DNA of 64,000 nt from Amorphophallus konjac. Taxonomy: Eukaryota; Streptophyta; Magnoliopsida; Alismatales; Araceae. The position numbers and the translations under genes were made by a program. The notes under the pieces were generated by a model. The model saw only the letters and a program-made list of their open reading frames with translations, made no database searches and was not told where the DNA came from. The DNA is taken from assembly GCA_022559845.1 (NCBI GenBank), contig CM040124.1, forward strand, positions 67,045,491 to 67,109,490. The letters are read 5' to 3'. Position 1 is the first letter of the stretch. Each line of letters begins with the position of its first letter. Below, in pieces: positions 22,715-34,888 of the stretch.

Positions 22715-23324
22715 TGAAGTCCCACGATCAATGACACCCAAGGGGGGGGGTGAATTGGGTGATAACAAATTGTAACAAAACTTTAACCGATTTAAAACAA
22801 GTGAAGAACATCAACAAAGAAGTTCAGATTTATATGGAGACGGTTAGATCTAATAATATCTATCACACACAATGGATCCTTGGTACCGTGGCGGATGTTT
22901 GAATCCGAAGATTCTACTCACACAAGGTGTTATCTTCTTGACAAGGTTTGCCCTGTCGATCCGAACCTACCTTTTAATATACCAGAGATCTGATGTGAAG
23001 ATGATAAGTTGTGCTAGATCTAACTCGAGATTACAAAAGATCTAATCTACATATGTGCTTGCACAGAATGGAGATAGGAGAAATAGATCAAACCACACAA
23101 GAGACAACGATTTTTAGGTGGTTCGGATGCAACAATGGCAACCTTCATCCACCCCTCACAAACTGTGAGGATTCACACACTAGCTTGTAAGGGATTACAA
23201 GATCTGAACACACACACACACACACACACACACGCGCGTAGGAGTATAGGAACTCCAACAAAGGTTCAAGAGCATGAAACACACACAGATCTAATAGAAA
23301 TCTAATACACACACACACACTAGA
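22715..23324 (-). repeat. Copia B 5' LTR, U5-side part
   Basis: Homologous to 6909-7505, with a longer CA/CG microsatellite at about 23205-23236. It is cut by copia C at 23324/23325; the rest of this LTR is at 47059-47978. Confidence 0.92.
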
Positions 23325-25932
23325 TGTTAGGGTGCTAGGCCCGGATTCAGAGGGGGGTGAATGAATCCCCCTATAAAAATTGCCCAAGAAAAATTATACT
23401 GGACACTACTACGGAATTATAAACTAATTAAGCTTTACAGAAAAAGGCAATGATGCTCTTGATCAAATGGATGGGCTGCTAGAGTGTAGACTCCTAAGCA
23501 AATCTATGTTGTTGACAGAGCCCAATCAAGCATGCGTATACACAACATCCATTAAGTCAGAATCGTAGTCGGGAGTGTACTTGAGCATTCATCTACTATA
23601 AGAGGAGACTATCAGGTATGCAATTAGAGCGATAACCTAGGCATGTATCTAGCAGATCAGAGTGAACAATCAAGCCATGATAGACAAGGAATTTTAGATG
23701 GTTCAGTCTGCTACCCGCAGACCTACTTCCATCCCCCACTCAAACCAGAGTGAGGCTTCCCGCTAATACACAGCTTAAACTGCTGGGCATTACAGCTTGC
23801 CTACAATCACTGAGCAACACAGCTTGCTGTCCAGAGGAAACAATCCTCTGCAACGCTGAGCAACACAGCTTGCTGTCCAGAGGAACCAATCCTCTGTAAC
23901 GCTGACGCCCAACTTGAAACAAAGGTTTAATAGGAAAAACAAGTGAGAAAATTTAGCTACGGAAAGTTGGAATAAAGCACAAGAATCTAGCTCTCGCAGG
24001 AGCAAGTTGGTCTGGATCTGATCCAGAAACTAACAGATAGCAGATCTTCAATTTGCTTCAGTTGCTTCACTATCACTTCTCTCTTCTCTCTCGAGCTCTC
24101 TCTTTCTTGCTCTCTGGTTCTTCTCTCTTTTTCTCTCTTCTCTCTCAAGCTCTCTCTTTCTTGCTCTCTCGTTCTTCTCTCTTCTCTGCTCTCTAAATTC
24201 TCTTCTTCTGATTTTCACATCTGCAACTCTCTCTCTGTCTGAACGCAGAAGAGGGATCTATATATATCTTCAGCGTGGGACCCACGAGCTCACGCATTGG
24301 GCGTGTGGAGGGAATACTCCAGCCAAGAGATTCCAGAAAGCTCTCAGCCACGTGTCAGGTGCGAATTGGACAACGATCCTCGTGGCATAAGGCCCATTGA
24401 TTGCATCCCTTGGATCATGTGCCAATAATTGCTTCTGTTATCCTCCACGAGCTCACGTGCTTCCTTCATCCTGTCAGTTAGAAGTAATTAGTCATATGGT
24501 ATAGAACAAAGTTTGCACTGACTTAATATGGCATGAGGCAAAGGATGCACCGAGCGAGCTTATGCATAAGGCAAACAATGCACTGACCTATATATGCGCA
24601 TGAGACAAAAGATCCTCAGACCTTTATATGCATAGGAACAGTGATATGCACGGACATGATTAACACCAATGCAAACTAGCACCGACCCTCATACGCTAGC
24701 CGGGAAATATGCACCGAGGCAAGGACTAATTATGTCTAATGCAAAACTTTCACCGAGGCAAGGACTTATTATGTCTAATGCAAGACTTACACCGAGGTAA
24801 GGAATGCACTGACCTCGTTGTGCACAGTGAGTTGCACGGACCTGGCCATGCAAAAGATGAAGTATGCACAGACCTTCAGTATGCATAAGGAAGATGTGCA
24901 CCGACTCTAAAATGTGCACTAACCTTCATTGCTGTGCTACAATGAAGTGCACGGAGTTGGCTATGCAAAAGGTGAAACATGCACAGAACAATACAAGCCA
25001 GGTACAAATATTGCACTGACCTCAATAGTGAAATGCACAGACCTGTATAGTACCATGTATAGACCTGGGATGCATGTGCACAGACTCTAGATAGCGTATG
25101 AATAGACCCATTAAGCATTATGCACAGACCCTAACAAACTCATACCTAATGTGCACCGATGCTAACAAGGCTAACACCAAATGTGCACCGACGTTGTTCT
25201 GCCTAACGACTGATGTGCACAGACCTTATACACATGTACAAGGACATGCACAGACCTTGTATGCCTTCTACAGTGACTTGCACAGACGTTATGTGCAACA
25301 CATAGTGAATTGCACCGACTATGTGTGCAACTTTACATCGAATGCACTAACCTTATTTGGACACAATAGGGACTTGCACCGACTTGTATGCTGCACGATC
25401 CTATATGCACAGACCTAAACCCTTTGACAACAAACCTTGCACCGAGTTTGAAAATGCAAACCAGGCAATGCACCGACCCTTGTATGTGCGCGAGCAAAAA
25501 AAGCACCGACTTATTCTATGACCTTGTATCGCTTCAAGGGTAAAAGTGCACCGACCTTCTTTTTTACATGCACTTATCTCAGCAGTGATGTGCATCGAGT
25601 TGAACAGAGTTTGCACGGACCTTGGACACTAAGACTTGATGCTACAGAAACTAGCATCAACTTGAAGTATGCATGAGGCTAAACTAACACGGACCTTGGT
25701 TTGCTAAAATCAAAGCTAGCACTGACCTGCATGTGCTAGACTTAGAACATGTATAAGTGAACATGTGAATAAGCATATAGTTTGACAGATATGAGTGTAC
25801 AGATATGTATGTTCACTGTTCTCTTCATCCTTCAGCGAACCATGAAACCATACAAATGCAGCAAGCACACATGATATTAATGCACAGATGAAGCATAGTG
25901 TTTGACATCATCAAAATCACAGGGGTACAACA
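23325..25932 (-). repeat. Copia C 3' LTR
   Basis: Plus strand TGTTAGG...ACAACA. A TATATATA box on the minus strand lies at about 24252-24262, in a pyrimidine-rich (CTCTCTTC) surrounding. U3 is occupied by the TGCAC-GACC array. Confidence 0.95.
24520..25745 (+). repeat. TGCAC(N)GACCT...TGCA motif array
   Basis: About 45 occurrences of the core TGCACNGACC (or GCACCGA) fill 1.2 kb of U3. Many are followed by a second TGCA, giving modules of 20-22 nt such as 24805-24824, 24833-24852, 24865-24885 and 24897-24918. A perfect 7-bp-arm version CTAGCAC...GTGCTAG lies near 25712-25735. Spacing is irregular. The same array occurs at about 45640-46870 in the other LTR. Confidence 0.85.
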
Positions 25933-28315
25933 ATCTCCCCCTTTTTGATGATGGCAACACTATGAACACCATGAGTCAAAAACAACATGCCGACTCCAAA
26001 CTATTCTATGAGTCAAAGACAACATGCTGACTCCAAACTATTCTCCCCCTTTGACTTCATCAAAAAGGAAATAATAGTTTGAGAAAATCAGCAGATTGAG
26101 ATCCAAAACATGCAAGACTCCAAACCATTCTCCCCCTTTGTCCCTTTCTAAATGAATTGAAGCTGATATACAGAGGGACTCAAGGAACCCTACTCCCCTT
26201 GAAAATGTGAGATAGGAATATGACAAACGACTAGACTAATAGGAAGATGACAAACGACCAAACTAATCTCCCCCTTAATACTAGAAAGATGCTGATGAGA
26301 CAATCTCCCCCATTTGACAGAATAGAGAAATAGGAGTGAGAATTATCATCAGGCATTCAGATTTAAATCTGATACCAATTGATATGGAAAGAGATATCAA
26401 CAAAGCCACAGGATCAGTCAAAGAAAATATCAGGTCGTACCCATGAAGCATCAAGATCAGTGAGCTCATACAATTTGAATTTCAACAACAATTAAAAATT
26501 TAGCATGGAATTATCAAGAACAGTAAGCATAAAGTTGAGCACATAAATGACTGGGTTGCCAATGAATAGATGAGGTGGAAGGATTTTCAATAGGATACCA
26601 AATTCATAAATCTTAATAACCAAATTTCAGACTCTTCTATTATAAGAGATTATGAATTATTCTAAACAGACCAGCATGATTTAAGCATGATGTATACAAA
26701 GTTTATCAATAAAATTCAATACTCATATCTGAAATCAAGTTTTAATAAAGATGAACTAATTGTACATATGAAATTCTTGTTTAACCTCCTTCTATCTTAC
26801 TCATTCAAACTCAATGACTCCTTTGGGAGTTACACAAGATAGTATTAAGATTAAACAAATATGAATGTATCTGAACATGTCTTTAGTTTTTCAGAATTTT
26901 TCTTTTGTTCAGCAACATTATTTTTTCTGAGCAAGTCTGGTTAGGTCAACACTTTTTTTTTACGTGAGACACAACACGTCTTAGGTGAAGTGACCCAGTT
27001 ACTCAGTGTGACAACCATATTGCCTCTTAATGAGAACAGAGTTAGCAATTTGGAGTGTCTTTTTACATGATGAGACACCTTTATCAGAGGCCAGAATCCC
27101 CAGTTACTCAACACAACCATGCCATTGCTCTGCCAGATTTTCAATCATTTTTATAGCAGAGGTAACTATGGCACTTCATGACATGAGTTTACTCTATTTC
27201 TTGGATAGAGGGCCCAGTTTCTCAGTGACCAAAGTCATTGCTCTGACCAAGATTTCTTTCAACTATTTTTCAAATTCTTTAGACAATTTTCAATACACTG
27301 AAATGTTTAAAAATAATACTTACTACATGTATTTTATCCAAAGGAAGCCATGTTTTTAAAGTTTCAGATTTTAGAAGATTTTTCATGAAATTACATGAGA
27401 CAATTGGATAAGATTTATTAAAAAGATGATTCAGATATTTTCAAGTCTTTCACATCCAAACTCAATGAATACATTAGACTTAAATCAATTTGATTCATCA
27501 GACATTCTTAAACCAATATAATAGAATATTCTTCTTTTTGGAATATGTCAGATTTATGATTAGGGTACTCAGATTGAAATCTTTCCAATTTTAAATGGAT
27601 CAACATTGACAGTGCAGCCAATCAATAGAAGAAATAAGAAATTTCATATAGAGAGCAGTAGAGGACAATTACAAGCATGCATATGAAGTGAAAGAATTGG
27701 AACACATGCTTATGAATCAACCAAATTTTTAGGAGGCAGTGAGTTTACAAGGATGCAGCAAGAGATATACACTAGAGTAATTCAGATTAGAAACAATAGC
27801 TGAGTCTGGAATACAGACATATCAGCTTGACTGTAGTGATAAGAATGAAATCAAGTGAAACTCTCCTTCAGCAACTTAAGGAGTGGCATACCGAGAAATT
27901 TCAAATTCAAAAAAAGTGAGAGTTCAAATGATGAGAAGTTTCAGACAGAATCAGTAGCACATAATTCTTCCAAGCAAAGCTCCCTTTCAGCAACACCAAT
28001 AGTAGAACACACAGGATTTCATACTCAGGAGCAGGTGGGAAGAAGTGATACCACTAGTTGACATGTCTTGTAGGAAGAGCAAAGAGTGCAGGATGAGTGA
28101 AAATATGTCATAATGAGAATCAAGGTAGATGCTCCCCCTGACAAAATGCACGATATATCAAGAAGTGTATATGACACAATAAGAAGAACGACATACATGT
28201 ATCATGAGTACCCTTGAGCTCCCCCTGAATGCATATACTCAACATTCTTTTTGGTGTTTTTAAAAAATCAAATGCAAGCAACTTATGTATGCAAATGCAC
28301 TAACTTCTCTTAACT
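25933..28315 (-). other. Copia C 3' non-coding region
   Basis: 2.4 kb without a credible ORF, starting at the polypurine tract. It contains blocks at about 26950-27250 that are clearly related to 58620-58940 of copia D (a CCCAGTTACT module preceded by GACACCTT...AGAGGC). In a complete element pol would lie further upstream in sense, but nothing of it remains. Confidence 0.7.
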
Positions 28316-28320
28316 ACGTG
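28316..28320. repeat. Target site duplication ACGTG of the Tat-like element
   Basis: ACGTG precedes TGTTGATATG at 28321 and follows GTGTCAACA at 41127-41131. Confidence 0.93.
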
Positions 28321-30071
28321 TGTTGATATGTTTCTCCTCCCGTCCGTTCCTTCTAAATGTCTTCCCTATGTCTATCCTACCATATCCGACATGGGAAATA
28401 AATGAAGATAAAAGGAAAGGAAGGAAACAAAAAACATGTGATCACCACCAAAGCGTCGAACGTGATGAACACGTCGTGCCTTGGAAAGAGGGAGAGACAC
28501 TCGCCTGACCTGTTGTGCTGGGAAGATGGACGGCTCCGGGAGAACCGCCTATAAGTTGCACGGTCTTACGATAGACCGCCTAAGGACGCTGCAGAAGATG
28601 CGGGAGGAAGGACTCCTGGCAGTTGAACGGCTCTGTCACGACCGTAGGATGAAGATGGACGGTCGATGCTGCACCGCACGTCTTCTTGAACGGACTATAG
28701 AGCACCGCGCAAGACCACCAGCCAAAAGTCGCAAAGGGTTCAACCTTCATTCTCTCCGGCCGACCAAAGGGGATGGGCCTCGTGTTAGGGATTGCTCACC
28801 TGCAAAAACAACATGAAAACACAAAGAGAAAAACTTAGATTAGAACTGGGAAGTGTAGTAGATGTCAAAATAGTAAGAGGTGAACAAGAATAAGTGGAAA
28901 GGGGGATACCTAGGGGATTTTAAACCCCTAGGGTGTCAAAAAACGTGGGTGGGTGTGTGCATGGTAATGAAGATGAAGAAGAACGTGGGGAGAAGGTAAT
29001 GAAAGTAATGCATGCAATGAAAGAGGTGACGAAACCAATCAAACATAAAAGATTCAAAAACTGTACTACTCCCTGAACCGGAGGCTTGTGTGGACGTAGA
29101 AAGCCTCCCTCTTTGGTGCTAGGTCGCTCAAGAATGCGGTAGGGCTTCACCGTCGACCACAAATCTCCCCCCGTTTCAAACCCGACCTTTAGGGTCTATT
29201 TATAGAGCACCTAAAGTCCTAGCTCGAAATTAGGGTTCAGAGGCATTTTCAAGTCGAGATAATCAAAGGAAAATCGTAGATAATAAGATTATCTCTTATC
29301 CAGTCAAAACGGCACTCAAAATGGTTGATTATCCGTGGAGAAAATGATGAGAGAAGTTGGGGATAAAACCACTGATAAAAGAGATAAAAACTGTTGAAAT
29401 TCAGCAATCGAAGGGATGAACGGTCTTACGATAGACCGCTGAACAGGATGTGCGGTCATGTTCTGGCCGTTCAACCCCGTCGGTGGAAATTCAAAATAAA
29501 TCATCAATAATCCAAATTATCCGTTGAACTGATCGAAACCTTCGCCGTTGGACTCTCACAGATGAACGGCTCCAATGAGACCGTCCAAAGGTAGAGCGGC
29601 CAAAGACAAACCATTCTAGCCTTATCGGTGATAAATAGATTAATTGGATAATTATCTGAGAAAACCATCAAGCGCAGGACTCTGAGAGATGAGCGGTCAC
29701 CATTAGTCTGTCCATCAAGTTGAACGGCCAGAATAGGACCGTATAAAGGCTTGTCGATGGAAATTCAGAAAATTACCCAAAATACTCCAAAATATATGAA
29801 CGGTCCACAGTCAACCGCACATGGATTGAGCGGCCAGGGATGAACCGTACATGCATTTGGGTATTGAAACTCATAGAAAAGCTCAATCAACCAAAACCAA
29901 GGCCCATTAAGCCATGAATCAACTCGGACCTAACCAAGGAGAAAGGCAACCCATAAAACTGGCCCAAAGCACGCCTGAAAATAGCCCCGACGAGTGATGG
30001 ACAACTCGAGGCATCAAAAAATGGGAGTAAGAGAAACGACTCAACTTATCGGCAAAAAACGGGTGTCAACC
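28321..30071 (-). repeat. Tat-like 3' LTR with 21-nt hairpin modules
   Basis: Modules of form (A/G)NCGGYC-N8-GACCGNN, nearly all 21 nt: 28529-28549, 28626-28646, 28658-28678, 28689-28709, 29451-29471, 29565-29585, 29595-29615, 29692-29712, 29723-29743, 29799-29819, 29829-29849. Two are 22 nt: 28559-28580 and 29419-29440. The corresponding LTR at 39377-41126 has the same set. Confidence 0.9.
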
Positions 30072-32100
30072 GATGCCCCTCCTTAACGTCCTCTTTGTAG
30101 GGGAGCGAGCGGAGGTGAAGCAAAAGTGACATGGAACATGGAGATGAAGCGGAAATGCAGCGGAGTGGACCGAAAAAGCGGGCGTTAAGGTAAAACGACA
30201 CCCGTTTTTAGCAACAAGCGATAAGAATCTTCCGGAAAACTCTGAACCAAACGCAAGGAACAGTCAGATCAAAAGGCGACACCAGTCTGGAGGGACTAAA
30301 CTAAATGAAATAGATCGACAAGACCAACCTGATGGGGGACACAATCCCGCGGTCCAATGAGGAGGCCAGAAGTAGGCAGCAAATGTAAAGGAAACAGGCT
30401 AAAGCTCCAGACGGGGACCTCTTAATCAACCAAACTAAGCGAATCGACCAAAGAGAACCTTCCAACTCAGAGTGGAATTAGTTCCTCTTACGCAAACACT
30501 GAATGCACAGCTAACCATCACTGATGGGACATTCTTCAAGTAAACCATTGGTCATGAAAGCTCAAAAGGATACGTATGATGCATGCTGGGCTAAAATAAA
30601 AGAAATCGTTAAAACGAATGCAAAGAAAGATTAAAATATAAAATACTCGAGAATAATATTACTAAGCTGGGAAATCAGAGTCAAGATACCATCCGCAACC
30701 ACAGCGTGTAGGATAGAACCATCCTCCCCATGATATCCCAACCTAACGACCTATCCGAAGGTTAAACACATGTACCTGGATCATCATCATTTTTGTTAAA
30801 GGGGAACATCAGATCCTGGAACACGTAGATAACCAACTGGTTCTCGAGATAATATATTATAGTACCATATAGTAATGCAATAAGAGCGATACGGATAGAC
30901 GGCCATACCTGACTTACCTGTACAGGCGAAACGACAAGTTTTTTCTGGCTTTTCTTTTTTCAGATTTTTATGTATTTTCATGAATAAGACAAATGAGATA
31001 AACAAGCAAATATAAACATAATGACAAACAACATGACATAACATGATGGATGGAAAACAACACAACAAGACGAACAAGCATATTGGCAAAGGCATAAACA
31101 GACAATACGTATGCATGAACATGGAGTGACAAGACAGCAATCGACGGGATAACACACGGTTGAGATAAGAACATGACGGATCGCACAGTTGGGACAACAC
31201 ATGGAACATGGAAAAACGACCATCGACATATGCAAGATAACTAACAACATGTGGTGAGGAACAAAATAACATGTGTGGGACAACACGGTGGGACATGGAC
31301 ACGAGACAAAGATACGGTGGGACAAAAGAGACATAAACAAAACACGCTCTTCAATCAAAACTCGAGATCAGAATGAAGCAGAACCGCCAGGTTCATAATC
31401 GTGAGGTAAAACCCTCTCATAAATATATGATAATTGCAAACAAAAGTAGAGCAGGACATAAGCTTCAAAATAGATCGAGAGATATGATTGAAGAAGAGAA
31501 CAGATCAGAAGATATGGACATGAGGCAGATAGAACAAAATATGGAGCAAGGAAAGCTTGAGTACCTGCAACCTGCACACTTAGCAAACAGATTACGTATC
31601 TATTCTCAAAATAAATGCAAATGCATGAAAAAGACACATTTTTTGGATTTTTATAATTTTATGATTTTTTTTTGTATTTTTGAATATTATTTCATTTTTC
31701 TAGATTTTTTGAAGTATTTGATTTTTTAGATTTTTGACAATATCTCTTTTTTTTAGATTTTTGAAATAGCAATCCGCAGCACCCAAAGACAAGCTCGAAC
31801 TACTGGCCAGGGATCGCCGTCCCTCCCCTCTCATTAAAGACTTCCCTTGAGCAGGGCGTGCATGTGAGGGTGACTTACCATAACCAACTGCCTCTAAAGA
31901 ACTGTGCCCCTACTAAGGCCATACCCGGGATACAACCCATCCTAAGAGGGAGAAACATAAGAAAAATTGGAGACAAGCCTCGTGCAGGATGGGAGATATC
32001 AAGACTTGACTTCCTTCCAGGGCACCACCCTTCAAAGAGATAGCCTGTTGCGTCGGGGCTTTGTGTTTTTGATTTTTAGACCAATACTTATCAGGCATGC
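30072..32100 (-). other. Tat-like internal non-coding sequence
   Basis: Open minus-strand frames of up to 168 codons at 30796-31358 are Cys/Leu/Ser-rich, overlap in different frames and match nothing I recognise. I treat them as chance. 31640-31765 is a T-rich stretch with repeated GATTTTT. The polypurine tract in sense is GGAGGGGCATC next to 30071. Confidence 0.5.
32086..32100. repeat. Target site duplication of the LINE (15 bp)
   Basis: ACTTATCAGGCATGC at 32086-32100 is repeated exactly at 33655-33669, directly after the TGATGATGA tail. Confidence 0.95.
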
Positions 32101-33654
32101 GTACCCAAGAGTCCACAATATTTGATAAATATCTATATTTCAGGCGTATTAAGATGTCAGAAGTGGAGGATGCTTTAAGGAAAATGAAAGTGGGCAAGGC
32201 CTTAGGACTAGATGGCTTACCTATTGAAGTATGGAAAGGCCTAGGAGATATTGGTATTCAGTGGCTAACTAAATTTTTTAATAAAATTTTAAAGGAACGG
32301 AGAATGCCAGAAGTTTGGAGAAAAAGTGTTGTAGTTCCTTTCTATAAAAACAAATGAGATATTCAAAGTTGTAATAATTATCGTGGAATTAAGCTTATGA
32401 GTCATACTATGAAACTTTGGAAAAGAGTAATTGAAAAATGCCTCCGCTGTATGACTACTGTATCGGAAAATCAGTTTGGTTTTATGCCAAATAGATCTAC
32501 TACATAAGCTATTTTCTTACTACGGCAGCTAATGGAGAAGTATAGAGAGATGAGAAAAGATTTGTATATAGTTTTTCTTGATTTAGAGAAGGCGTACGAT
32601 CAAGTACCGAGAGAATTGATTTGGTGGACATTAAGAAAGAAAGGAATCTCTCAAGGATATGTTGATGTGATTAAGGATATGTACGATGGTGTTATTACTA
32701 GTGTTCGAACTATTGCTGGGGAGACTGGCGAATTTACCGTTTCTATAGGTTTGCATCAAGGTTCTGCACTATGTCCGTATCTCTTTGCCTTAGTTATGGA
32801 TGAAGTAACTAAACAATTGCATGAGGATATCCCTTGGTGTATGCTATTTGCAGACGATATTGTTTTAATTGATGAGAGTATTGATGCTCTAAATGCTAAG
32901 TTAGAGAGTTGGAGACTTTCCCTGGAGTCTAAAGGTTTTAAAATTAGTAGGAGTAAGTCAGAGTTTATGCACTGTAATTTTAGTAATGGGAGAGTGGTTC
33001 AGGAAGACATGGTTCTAATTGATGGACATAATATTCTGAAGAGTAGTAGCTTTCGATACTTACGGTCTATCATACAAGAGAATGGGGAGATTTATGATGG
33101 CGTTACACATAGGATTAAGGCAGGCTGGTTAAGATGGAGAAGTGTATCAGGTGTCCTTTGTGATCGTCGTATGCCTGTGAAACTCAAAGGGAGGTTTTAT
33201 AGAACGGCTGTGAGACCTACTTTGTTATATGGTACCGAGTGTTGGGTAGTACGAAAGGAACACATCCACAAAATGTGTGTAGCAGAGATGAGGATGTTGA
33301 GATGGATGTATGGCAAGACTAAGAATAACAAGATTAGGAATGAGCGCATCCGTAAGGACTTAGGGATAGCTCCAATTGATAGTAAAATGAGAGAAAATAG
33401 ACACAGGTGGTTTGGACATGTGTTTCGTCGCCCTAACTCAGCGCCGGTTAAAAGATGTGACCAAATCTTAGTGGATGCTAGTAAAAGAGCTCGAGGAAGG
33501 CCTAAAATGAGATGGTGCGATGTTATTAGGAAGGACATTAGTTCATTGAGTTTAAATATGAATATTACACTTGATAGAAATCTTTGGCGGAACAGGATTC
33601 ATGTAGCCGACCCCAATTAATTGGGATAAGGCTCTGATGATGATGATGATGATG
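32101..33654 (+). mobile_element. 5'-truncated RTE-clade LINE
   Basis: Begins inside the RT domain (typical 5' truncation). The end is CCGACCCCAATTAATTGGGATAAGGC followed by a TGA-trinucleotide tail (33635-33654), the characteristic 3' terminus of plant RTE elements. It is flanked by a 15-bp target duplication, as expected for target-primed reverse transcription. Confidence 0.93.
32103..33620 (+). pseudogene. RTE reverse transcriptase, C-terminal half
   Basis: One frame from 32103 to 33620 with two in-frame stops, TGA at 32355-32357 and TAA at 32505-32507. Motifs in order: KMKVGKALGLDGLPIEVWKG, RKSVVVPFYKNK, NYRGIKLMSH, NQFGFMPNRST, FLDLEKAYDQVPRELIWWTL, GLHQGSALCPYLFALVMDE and FADDIVLI (the catalytic FADD box). 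The C-terminal region has RLRWMYGK-like and RHRWFGHVFRRP motifs followed by ARGRPKMRW, usual for plant RTE. The endonuclease domain is absent because of the 5' truncation. Confidence 0.93.
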
Positions 33655-33669
33655 ACTTATCAGGCATGC

Positions 33670-34504
33670 ATGCGACCGGGCTCATGACGTCCCGCGGAGA
33701 ACTGTACTGCCACTCTTGCCATACCTTCCAATCATAATCTTGCGTTGATTCATTTTCTCATTTTGGTGGCCCTTATTGGCCAAATATAGCATGAAAGCTT
33801 ACTTTTCAAGGGTCAAGACTGCCCCTATTTGAGACCTCTCTCGTATTAGGGAGTGCCTAGGTTGGTCATCTCGTCCATCAATCTCTTGCCCCTACACTCG
33901 GCCGAGCAGAGAAGAGAAAAAGACATTTGTGCATATCCAAAGTATGGCCAAAGCAGCAACGGTGCGCCTTAGAGAGATCGGCTATGGCTTGCCGTGCAGT
34001 GTGTTAAAAACACATACTCAAATGTCACCCTCAACAATCGGGGAAAGAAGTAGACTCCCAGCGCGGAGCTATCACCAGCCTAAGGATGCTGCCAAAGTGA
34101 ACTCATTTTAAATGACCTAAATGAACTAAGCAAACTTCTAAAGCCACTTAACCATGTTTTAAAGAACCAATATTATAAGCACATGCAGAAATAACAGGGT
34201 AATCGTAATGATAACGTGTTCTGGCATAAAATCAAAGATACCTTTGCAGATCTAAGGCGTGAAAACCGGCCTCCTGAAGCGATCTCGATCATCGAGCTTT
34301 GAGGAGTGCGAGTAGCTTTGTTTTCCTTGCTTGTCAGATAAAGGATGAAAGGAGAGCAAAGGATTGGATTCCTCGACATAGCGGAGTGGCAGACATCATA
34401 CTGGACAAAGAAGGGATAAAAAGGAAGAGAGACGAGGGCTAGAACTCCCTCGTTAAGGCACTGAGGCCTTGATAACAAGGAACCAGATACAGAATAACCA
34501 GTGG
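33670..34504. other. Tat-like internal sequence, no feature seen
   Basis: No ORF or repeat of note; continuation of the Tat-like internal region after the LINE. Confidence 0.5.
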
Positions 34505-34671
34505 TTAACTTAGATCAAGGCGGGGTAAAGCCTCGAAAATAGCACGAAAAAGGGTAATGGCCCTGAAAGAGTGATGAGGGAAGAATAGAAAGACGATGAA
34601 AAGATTCCTGCGAGGATAAGGTAGAAAGAGAAAGATCATCCGATGTGGTCGGTGGAAAGGAATAGCGATCA

Positions 34672-34888
34672 CCTGCCAGAGGCGGGGAATAAAATGTATG
34701 AACACCCGATAAGGTTGGGGAAAAGAAAGGGAAATCACCCGACAAAGTTGGGGAAGGATCAGAAAAACCACCCGACAAGGTCGGGGAACGAGCACAAGGG
34801 ATTCCCAACACGGTCGGGGGAAAGAGACGAGCAGTGAAATCCGGACGTGTCCGGGAAGGAAAGCTAGAAGATGCCCCTAGATTAGGGG
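34672..34888. repeat. Array of 15-nt hairpins, 6-bp arms around 3 bases
   Basis: Units at 34672-34686 (CCTGCC/GGCGGG), 34705-34719 (CCCGAT/GTTGGG), 34738-34752 (CCCGAC/GTTGGG), 34771-34785 (CCCGAC/GTCGGG), 34804-34818 (CCCAAC/GTCGGG) and 34874-34888 (CCCCTA/TAGGGG). A 14-nt CCGGAC/GTCCGG unit lies at about 34840. The spacing between units is about 33 bases in the middle of the array. Arms change on both sides while keeping pairing, with G:T allowed. Confidence 0.9.

Noticed and set aside
24520..25745. Could be read as a CRISPR-like or satellite array
   Set aside because: Unit spacing is irregular, there is no constant long repeat, the context is an LTR of a plant retrotransposon and the copy at 45640-46870 is simply the other LTR.
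28481..28816. Plus-strand 111-codon frame in the Tat-like LTR
   Set aside because: Lies inside the LTR, overlaps the 21-nt modules and is repeated at 39458-39853 as LTR sequence; no protein family seen.
30796..31358. Overlapping minus-strand frames up to 168 codons, Cys/Leu/Ser-rich
   Set aside because: Three frames are open at once, composition is biased and no motif is seen; chance open frames.
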